A stretch of DNA of 19,351 nucleotides, from contig CACWJV010000007.1 of NCBI GenBank assembly GCA_902761265.1, positions 1 to 19,351 on the forward strand, written 5' to 3'. Each line of letters starts with the position of its first letter. The stretch's first letter is position 1. The position numbers were made by a program, and so were the translations under genes. A model generated the notes under the pieces. It was given only the letters and a program-made list of their open reading frames with translations, had not been told where the DNA came from and did not search any database. Source of the stretch: Oscillospiraceae bacterium (lineage in GTDB: Bacteria; Bacillota; Clostridia; Oscillospirales; Acutalibacteraceae). This document shows, one piece after another, positions 14,246 through 19,351 of the stretch.

Positions 14246-17065
14246 ATGGCTGACAAATTGGCTGGATTTGCACCGGAATGGACGTATGACGACTCTATTC
14301 CCGTACGCGAACCGATCATGAAGCTCGGCAGGATGATCACTGACAGAATTCCGATCGTTCTGGGGATTCAAAAAATCACGAAGCAAGACCCTGAATACTG
14401 GGCCGTTGCAACCATCTGCCCGACAGATGAAATGGCGGAGGTCGCCATGCGGATGAAAAAACGGCATCCGCGGACATTCGAAGATATGAAAGCGCTCGTC
14501 AAAAACATGAATATGACGGACGAATATCTGGAAGACCTGCTGGCGCAGATGAGCGAAAACGGTCTGATCGAATGGAACTATGAAAATGAAAAGCACGAAA
14601 AGCAGTGGGTGCTGCCCATGTTCGTGCCCGGCTCCGGCGAGTTTTCCAACATGAACAAACAACTGCTCGAAAAGCATCCGGAGCTCGGCCGCTTCTTTGA
14701 GCGCATGACCCGGTTGCCGCTTGAAAAGGTTACGCCGATGGTTCCGCCAGGAGGCGGCGGTATCGGCATGCACGTCATTCCGGTAGAAAAAGCGATCGAG
14801 ATGGAGAACGAAGCGATCAACGTTGAAAAGATCTCCTATTGGCTCGACAAATACGACGGCAAATATGCGGCGTCGCCGTGTTCGTGCCGCTATTCGCGCA
14901 AGACCTATGACGAAGGCTGCGCCGACGACCCCGAAGGCTGGTGCGTCGCTATGGGCGATATGGCCGATTATGTTGTCGAAACCCAGAAGGGCGGTCACTA
15001 TGTAACCAAGGAGCAGGCGCTCGAGATCTTTAAGCAGGGCGAAGAAAACGGCTTTGTGCATCAGATCACGAACATCGACGGCGAAGACAAGATCTTTGCC
15101 ATCTGCAACTGCAACGTCAACGTCTGCTATGCGCTGCGTACCTCCCAGCTTTTCAACACGCCGAATATGTCCCGCTCCGCTTATGTCGCACAGGTCAAGA
15201 AGGAGAACTGTGTGGCGTGCGGCCGCTGCGTGGAGCACTGCCCCGCCGGCGCGCTCAAGCTCGGCCAAAAGCTTTGCACAAAGAACGGCGAGATCGAATA
15301 TCCGAAGCAGGAGCTGCCCGACACCAACAAGTGGGGCCCCGACAAGTGGGAAGAAGATTACCGCGACAAGAACCGCATCAACACCCACGAGACCGGCACC
15401 GCGCCGTGTAAGACGGCCTGCCCGGCACACATCGCCATTCAGGGCTATCTAAAAATGGCGGCACAGGGCCGGTATGACGAAGCAATTGCGCTGATTAAAA
15501 AAGAAAACCCGTTCCCGGCGGTTTGCGGCCACGTTTGCAACAAGCGCTGCGAAGAGGCCTGCACCAGAGGTACCATCGACGAAGCGATCGCGATCGACGA
15601 TGTCAAAAAGTTCCTTGCCCACCGCGATATAGACAACGCGACCCGCGTGATTCCGAAGAAGGTCATTCCGAAGATCACCGTGGACGGTGTGTTTGACCGC
15701 GAAAAGGGCTTTACCGAAAAGGTTGCCATCATCGGCGCCGGCCCGGCTGGCCTTTCCTGCGCGTTCTATCTGGCCGAAAAAGGCTATCTGAACGTCACGG
15801 TGTTTGAAAAGAACGCGGAACCGGGCGGCATGCTGCGCTACGGTATTCCGAACTATAAGTTGGAAAAAGACGTTATCAACGCCGAAATCGACATCATCCG
15901 TGAGATGGGCGTCGAGATTAAGTGCGGTGTGGAAGTCGGCAAGGATATCACGCTCGACGAGCTGCGCGCGCAGGGCTATAAGGCGTTTTATCTCGCCATC
16001 GGCGCACAGGGCGGCCGCAAAGCCGGTGTGCCGGGCGAAGACGCGGACGGCGTTTTGACCGCCGTTTCGTTCCTGCATGAAGCTGCCGAGAAGGAAGCGT
16101 ATCCGATCAGCGAAAACACCGTCATCGTCGGCGGCGGCAACGTAGCCATCGACGCGGCGCGCGTGAGCGTCCATTGCGGCGCCAAGAACGTTTCGATGTT
16201 CTGCCTGGAGCAGCGCGAAGAGATGCCCGCGTCCGACGACGAAGTGGAAGAAGCGCTCGATGACGGTGTGTCCGTCAATTGCGGCTGGGGCCCGAAGGAA
16301 ATTCTCAAGGACGAAAACGGCAAGGTTTGCGGCATCGTGTTTAAAAAGTGTGTTCGCGTGTTTGACGACGAACACCGCTTCTCCCCGGTTTATGACGAAA
16401 ACGACACCAAGACAGTTGCATGCGGCAATGTGATCCTTTCCATCGGTCAGGCGATCGAATGGGGCGGCCTGCTTGACGGCGCTGCAGTGGAACTCAACCG
16501 TAACATGACCGCGAAGGCTGATACCTTCACCTTCCAGACCGCACAGCCCGACGTCTTTGTCGGCGGCGACGCGTTCACCGGCCCGCGCTTCGCGATTGAC
16601 GCGATTGCGATGGGCAAGGAAGGCGCCATCTCGATCCATCGCTTTGTCCAGCCGCATTCGTCGCTGACAATCGGCCGCAACCCGCGCTATTATGTGGAGC
16701 TTGACAAGGACAACATCGTGGTCGAAAGCTATGACACCGCCCACCGTCAGGTACCGAAGGCCACCAGAAAAGTGGATCCGAAGGGCTTCAAGGACGATAT
16801 GAAGCTGTTGAGCGAAGAGCAGGTCAAGATTGAAACCTCCCGCTGTCTCGGCTGCGGCGCCACCATTGTGGACCAAAACCGCTGCGTCGGCTGCGGCGTT
16901 TGCACCACGAAGTGCGAATTTGACGCGATCCACCTGTACCGCGAGCGTCCGGAATGCTCCACGATGTATAAGGCGGAGGATAAGCTTAAGGCGATTCTGC
17001 CCTACATGATCAAACGCGAGTTTGCGATCAAAAAAGCCAACCGCGCGAAGAAAAAGGGTCAATAA
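14246..17065 (+). CDS. Multidomain iron-sulfur flavoprotein oxidoreductase (GltD/NfnB-like core)
   Basis: 939 residues with AAGGAG upstream of the start; cytoplasmic. Domain order: a winged-helix-like N-terminus (about 40-150); a cysteine-rich module (CSCR at 212-215, further Cys near 226-233, then CNCNVNVC near 290); a ferredoxin (C322, C325, C328, C332); a Fer4_20/GltD N-terminal iron-sulfur helical domain (CKTACP from 388, VCGHVCNKRCEEAC); an FAD-binding Rossmann motif GAGPAG at 497-502; an NAD(P)H-binding GGGNVA motif near 630; the second FAD segment VFVGGDAFTGP; and a C-terminal ferredoxin (C867, C870, then C880, C883, C886, C890). The GltD/NfnB-type core passes electrons between NAD(P)H, FAD and the clusters. 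A glutamate synthase small subunit is unlikely because no gltB is adjacent and the N-terminal half is extra. The partner is unknown; HypA and a membrane protein follow. Confidence 0.88.
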   Translation: MADKLAGFAPEWTYDDSIPVREPIMKLGRMITDRIPIVLGIQKITKQDPEYWAVATICPTDEMAEVAMRMKKRHPRTFEDMKALVKNMNMTDEYLEDLLAQMSENGLIEWNYENEKHEKQWVLPMFVPGSGEFSNMNKQLLEKHPELGRFFERMTRLPLEKVTPMVPPGGGGIGMHVIPVEKAIEMENEAINVEKISYWLDKYDGKYAASPCSCRYSRKTYDEGCADDPEGWCVAMGDMADYVVETQKGGHYVTKEQALEIFKQGEENGFVHQITNIDGEDKIFAICNCNVNVCYALRTSQLFNTPNMSRSAYVAQVKKENCVACGRCVEHCPAGALKLGQKLCTKNGEIEYPKQELPDTNKWGPDKWEEDYRDKNRINTHETGTAPCKTACPAHIAIQGYLKMAAQGRYDEAIALIKKENPFPAVCGHVCNKRCEEACTRGTIDEAIAIDDVKKFLAHRDIDNATRVIPKKVIPKITVDGVFDREKGFTEKVAIIGAGPAGLSCAFYLAEKGYLNVTVFEKNAEPGGMLRYGIPNYKLEKDVINAEIDIIREMGVEIKCGVEVGKDITLDELRAQGYKAFYLAIGAQGGRKAGVPGEDADGVLTAVSFLHEAAEKEAYPISENTVIVGGGNVAIDAARVSVHCGAKNVSMFCLEQREEMPASDDEVEEALDDGVSVNCGWGPKEILKDENGKVCGIVFKKCVRVFDDEHRFSPVYDENDTKTVACGNVILSIGQAIEWGGLLDGAAVELNRNMTAKADTFTFQTAQPDVFVGGDAFTGPRFAIDAIAMGKEGAISIHRFVQPHSSLTIGRNPRYYVELDKDNIVVESYDTAHRQVPKATRKVDPKGFKDDMKLLSEEQVKIETSRCLGCGATIVDQNRCVGCGVCTTKCEFDAIHLYRERPECSTMYKAEDKLKAILPYMIKREFAIKKANRAKKKGQ

Positions 17066-17068
17066 GAA

Positions 17069-17413
17069 ATGCACGAACTCGGAGTTGTCGTTCACATCAT
17101 CAAAACGATCGAGGACGTTGCAAAAGAAGAAAACTTAAGCAAGGTTTCCAAGGTTGTGCTGGAAGTCGGCGAAGTGTCCACGGTGCTGCCCGATGTGCTG
17201 CATAGCTGCTGGGACTGGAGCTGCAAACGCTCCCCTCTCATGAACGGCTGTCAGCTTGAACGGCTGACGATTCCGGCGGTCACTTATTGCGAAGACTGCG
17301 GCAAGACCTATGAAACGGTCAAATACGCCAAAATATGCCCCTATTGTCAATCTGAAAACACCTATTTGCTGGAAGGCAACGAGGTGCGGATCAAGGAGAT
17401 AGAGGCGGAATAA
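17069..17413 (+). CDS. hypA: HypA-like nickel metallochaperone
   Basis: 114 residues, the normal HypA/HybF length. The Ni-binding N-terminus M-H-E (His2, Glu3) is intact, and the zinc site has both CxxC pairs (C74/C77 and C90/C93). The middle LEVGEVSTVLPDVL matches the family pattern. HypA works with HypB to deliver Ni to [NiFe]-hydrogenase. It begins only 3 bases after the flavoprotein stop, so it is in the same operon and probably translationally coupled. No hypB, hypC-F or hydrogenase subunit is in the window. The extra Cys residues at 47, 52 and 61 are not usual landmarks. It may therefore serve a different metalloenzyme, or be a HypA paralogue recruited as a zinc/iron-sulfur accessory. 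Confidence 0.88.
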   Translation: MHELGVVVHIIKTIEDVAKEENLSKVSKVVLEVGEVSTVLPDVLHSCWDWSCKRSPLMNGCQLERLTIPAVTYCEDCGKTYETVKYAKICPYCQSENTYLLEGNEVRIKEIEAE

Positions 17414-17414
17414 C

Positions 17415-17439
17415 GGTTCTAAGGCTCTTGACAAGAACC
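17415..17439 (+). repeat. Inverted repeat in the hypA-membrane protein gap
   Basis: GGTTCT (17415-17420) and AGAACC (17434-17439) flank a 13-base loop that contains TTGACA (17428-17433). No U-run follows, so it is not a terminator. It may be an operator over a weak internal promoter (a TTATTT lies 17 bases beyond). Confidence 0.3.
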
Positions 17440-17456
17440 TGAAATATATATTATTT
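17428..17456 (+). promoter_or_regulatory. Possible internal promoter before the membrane protein
   Basis: TTGACA (17428-17433) with TTATTT at 17-base spacing (17451-17456), or TATTAT at 15. The -10 match is poor; read-through from hypA is equally possible. Confidence 0.35.
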
Positions 17457-17457
17457 T

Positions 17458-17464
17458 AAGGAGG
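17458..17464 (+). promoter_or_regulatory. Ribosome binding site that fixes the start at 17474
   Basis: A perfect AAGGAGG is followed immediately by an ATG at 17465 with no spacing; the next in-frame ATG at 17474 has the ideal 9-base gap. Confidence 0.88.
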
Positions 17465-17473
17465 ATGGGAACA

Positions 17474-18550
17474 ATGTTATTCCACATCTACGGCGACTTA
17501 TCGGTCTGGCAGCTTGTCGGCTGGTGCCTGGTATTCGCCGGTCTCGTCATCGCGAATGAAATCGCGCGCCGCACGAAAGCAGGCGGTATCTTCTGCTTTG
17601 TTATCCTGCCCATTGCACTGACGATCTACTTCATCGTGATCAATATCGGCGCAAAAACCTTTGCGGCAGATAACCCGACCATCGTTCAGATGAACGGTTG
17701 GTTCCATTACGCGAAGCTTTATGCCGCAACCATCGGCTGCGTCGGCTTCATGATCCTCAAGTATCATTGGGGTTCGCTCGGCAAGAGCACATGGTTCAAA
17801 TGCTATCCGTTTATCATCGTCGGCATCAACATTCTCATTGCTGTTGCTTCCGACTTTGAATCCGCCATCAAAGGTATGGGCGTCGGCGGTATGGCCGGCG
17901 GCTGGTGGTATTCTTCCGAAGGCGTATGGCTGTACGGCGGTTGGTGGAATATCCTCAACGGCATTGCGGGTCTCATCAACATCATGTGCATGACCGGCTG
18001 GTTCGGCATCTATTCCTCCAAGCATAAGCAGCAGGATATGCTGTGGCCGGATATGACCTGGCAGTTCATCCTTGCGTATGACATTTGGAACTTTGAATAT
18101 ACCTACCTCAACCTTCCGCTTCATACCTGGTACTGCGGCGTTGCGCTGCTGCTTGCGCCGACGTTTGCAAACGCGTTTTGGAACAAGGGCGGCTGGATCC
18201 AGAACCGCGCCAACACCCTCGCGCTGTGGTGCATGTTCGCGCAGGTCTTCCCGAGCTTCCAGAACCATTCCAGATTCACCACCCTGCCCGTTATCTATGC
18301 TGACGCTGCGAAGTTCATGACCGACGCAACCGGCAGAATGGATCCGAACCTTGTCCTGACTTCCGCGGACGCCAACCCGACCGCACAGGGCGTCGTTGCG
18401 ATCCTTGCAATCGCTGTCAACGTGCTCGTGATTGTGAATATCATCAAGCGCTCGAAGGAGCAAAAGAAGAACCCGTACACGAACGAGATCTTCGTCGGCA
18501 CGAGAGACTACAAGCTTGCGATGGAAAGAGCTGCGAAAGCTGCCAACTGA
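17474..18550 (+). CDS. Tryptophan-rich polytopic membrane protein, probably DUF5692 family
   Basis: 358 residues. The start at 17474 is set by the AAGGAGG site. About eight or nine membrane segments can be picked by eye: 11-28, 39-59, 80-97, 110-127, 157-180, 194-212, 217-236, possibly 247-262, and 304-324. Eighteen Trp residues (about 5%) cluster at segment edges and in a Gly/Trp loop at 137-158 (GGWW, GGWW). A polar segment around 263-303 separates the last two helices, and the C-terminus is charged. I recall this pattern as DUF5692, a family of unknown function in Firmicutes, but could not verify it. No transporter signature or quinone/heme ligand pattern is obvious. Position after the FeS flavoprotein and HypA suggests a membrane partner in electron transfer or metal handling; that is inference. 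Confidence 0.82.
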   Translation: MLFHIYGDLSVWQLVGWCLVFAGLVIANEIARRTKAGGIFCFVILPIALTIYFIVINIGAKTFAADNPTIVQMNGWFHYAKLYAATIGCVGFMILKYHWGSLGKSTWFKCYPFIIVGINILIAVASDFESAIKGMGVGGMAGGWWYSSEGVWLYGGWWNILNGIAGLINIMCMTGWFGIYSSKHKQQDMLWPDMTWQFILAYDIWNFEYTYLNLPLHTWYCGVALLLAPTFANAFWNKGGWIQNRANTLALWCMFAQVFPSFQNHSRFTTLPVIYADAAKFMTDATGRMDPNLVLTSADANPTAQGVVAILAIAVNVLVIVNIIKRSKEQKKNPYTNEIFVGTRDYKLAMERAAKAAN

Positions 18551-18575
18551 TCGCAATAAAAAAGAATCCCTTTCC

Positions 18576-18605
18576 CCTGCTGCCGCATCTGCGGCAGCAG
18601 GTTTT
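18576..18605 (+). terminator. Rho-independent terminator of the FeS-HypA-membrane protein unit
   Basis: A perfect 11-bp GC-rich stem (18576-18586 with 18591-18601), loop ATCT, followed by TTTT. It starts 26 bases after the membrane protein stop codon. Confidence 0.9.
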
Positions 18606-18649
18606 CGTTTATCGGAAGATACGCGAACGGCTTTAATGGAAACAGATAG

Positions 18650-18685
18650 AAAAAGATCCGCTGCACCGGGCAACGGATCCTTTTT
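18650..18685 (-). terminator. Terminator of the RsbW-like gene
   Basis: GATCCG (18655-18660) pairs with CGGATC (18674-18679), with further inner TGC/GCA and outer A/T pairs interrupted by small bulges. The minus-strand reading ends in a T-run. It lies just beyond the stop at 18698. Confidence 0.75.
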
Positions 18686-18697
18686 ATTCTCGTGATC

Positions 18698-19309
18698 TTA
18701 TTTGATCTTTTTGCACATCGTGAGCACGTTTTTGCCGTCCTCATAGCAGTAGCTGACCGCGTCCATGGTCTTTTTGACCAAAAAGATCCCGAGGCCGCCG
18801 ATCTGCCGTTCCTGGGCGGAAAGCGTGGTATCCGGATCGGCTTTTTTCAGCGGATCGTAGGGCGTACCAGCGTCGATAAAGGTCAGCGTAACCACGCCGT
18901 CTTCTTCGCTGATATGGATTTCTGCGTCGCCGGTGCCGTCGCCGTAGGCATAGCTGGCGATGTTGACAAACACTTCCTCCACGCAAAGATCAATCTGCAT
19001 TTGCGTTTTCATCGGGCAGTCGTGTGCTTCGAGGAACGCATCTACGAATTCGTTGACCGCATCGAGATTGTCATTATTTGCTTCAATTTTAAGCATTTCT
19101 TTGTCCCCGTTCGTTTCCTTTCGCTCCGGACAAAGCACGCTCAAACCGTCCATTTGCGGCGCATTTACCGCAGACCGGTTGTCCTTGTCCCAAGCTGTCT
19201 GTGAAATTTCCTCCGGTGTTTCAGCGGCGCAGGCAACTTGCGCACACAGGGTGCCGTCGGGTATGAACATGCGGTTGTCCGCGCCGTCCTGGTTTCCGGC
19301 ACCGATCAT
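18698..19309 (-). CDS. RsbW-like ATP-binding protein (anti-sigma factor/serine kinase type)
   Basis: The conserved part is a GHKL (Bergerat-fold) ATPase domain of RsbW type: N-box VEEVFVNIASYAYG, a DAGTPYDP motif, and the G2 motif GGLGIFLVKKTMD. Such proteins phosphorylate a partner STAS protein or sequester a sigma factor. The STAS gene ends directly upstream, with its stop overlapping an ATG as ATGA (19306-19309), which favours the longer 203-residue form. The conserved domain itself begins at an internal ATG, 19096 (MLKIEANNDNLD), giving 132 residues, the usual RsbW length, preceded only by a weak GGGGA site. The first 71 residues of the long form are hydrophilic and unrecognised. The function is certain as a class; the start is unsettled. 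Confidence 0.85.
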   Translation of the reverse strand: MIGAGNQDGADNRMFIPDGTLCAQVACAAETPEEISQTAWDKDNRSAVNAPQMDGLSVLCPERKETNGDKEMLKIEANNDNLDAVNEFVDAFLEAHDCPMKTQMQIDLCVEEVFVNIASYAYGDGTGDAEIHISEEDGVVTLTFIDAGTPYDPLKKADPDTTLSAQERQIGGLGIFLVKKTMDAVSYCYEDGKNVLTMCKKIK

Positions 19310-19351
19310 TCGATCGTCAGAATCTCGGTGAAGCCCGTGACTTCAAAGATT
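19306..19351 (-). CDS. STAS-domain anti-sigma factor antagonist, last 14 codons only
   Basis: The minus-strand frame from the window edge reads IFEVTGFTEILTIE then stop, the characteristic C-terminal end of SpoIIAA/RsbV-like STAS proteins in Clostridia. It overlaps the RsbW-like gene by 4 bp, the classical antagonist-kinase pair arrangement. The rest lies outside the window. Confidence 0.7.
   Translation of the reverse strand, partial: IFEVTGFTEILTIE

Noticed and set aside
14141..15430. Minus-strand open frame (429 codons) running into the FeS operon promoter
   Set aside because: It overlaps the promoter and the conserved N-terminal half of the flavoprotein; no domain or RBS.
15449..17095. 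Minus-strand open frame (548 codons) opposite the FeS flavoprotein
   Set aside because: Its opposite strand has intact FAD, NAD(P)H and ferredoxin motifs throughout; the antisense product is low-complexity in character.
17465..17473. ATG 17465 as start of the membrane protein
   Set aside because: No spacing from AAGGAGG; 17474 is correctly placed.
1..19351. CRISPR arrays, tRNA/rRNA genes, transposases, phage genes
   Set aside because: Looked for by eye on both strands; no repeat arrays, no cloverleaf-like or rRNA sequences and no integrase or transposase motifs were seen. The acquisition of the hydrolase block by a mobile element is therefore not supported directly.

Overview
The window reads as a chromosomal segment of a moderately GC-rich (mid-50s % by eye) low-GC-phylum anaerobe, most likely a gut-type clostridium (Clostridia, Oscillospirales-like). 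Pointers to this are AGGAGG-type ribosome binding sites, consensus sigma-A promoters, a T-box riboswitch, an RsbW/STAS partner-switch pair, an Mbeg1-like (DUF2974) hydrolase, HypA, and iron-sulfur flavoenzymes of anaerobic type. The assignment is inference; there is no rRNA in the window.

Layout. Positions 1-1224 hold the 3' part of pheT (phenylalanyl-tRNA synthetase beta). A lipoprotein related to GH95 glycoside hydrolases follows (1338-4007), on its own promoter and terminator. From about 4.06 to 14.0 kb lies an accessory-looking block of five alpha/beta-hydrolase genes, each with its own transcription signals. Three are secreted LCAT-like paralogues (4064-5647 minus, 7129-8625 plus, 12448-13968 plus). 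One is a cytoplasmic Mbeg1-like protein (5836-7002 minus) and one a secreted PHB-depolymerase/CE1-like esterase (8721-9764 plus). A housekeeping operon, ilvB-ilvH (acetolactate synthase), lies inside this block on the minus strand. It is preceded by a perfect consensus promoter and a T-box leader whose specifier I read as probably GUC (Val).

From 14.0 kb an extremely AT-rich promoter region leads into a three-gene unit on the plus strand. It encodes a 939-residue iron-sulfur flavoprotein (winged helix, cysteine-rich module, ferredoxin, GltD-type NAD(P)H/FAD reductase, second ferredoxin), a HypA-like metallochaperone 3 bp downstream, and a tryptophan-rich polytopic membrane protein probably of the DUF5692 family. 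No hydrogenase or other hyp gene is seen. The right end carries, on the minus strand, the last codons of a STAS anti-anti-sigma factor overlapping (ATGA) an RsbW-like ATP-binding protein.

The most promising novelty is in two places. The first is the hydrolase paralogue set: one member has Cys at the nucleophile position (G-R-C-E-G), and three of the secreted proteins share a Phe-rich basic C-terminal tail. The second is the FeS-flavoprotein / HypA / membrane-protein unit, which looks like an undescribed redox or metalloenzyme system.
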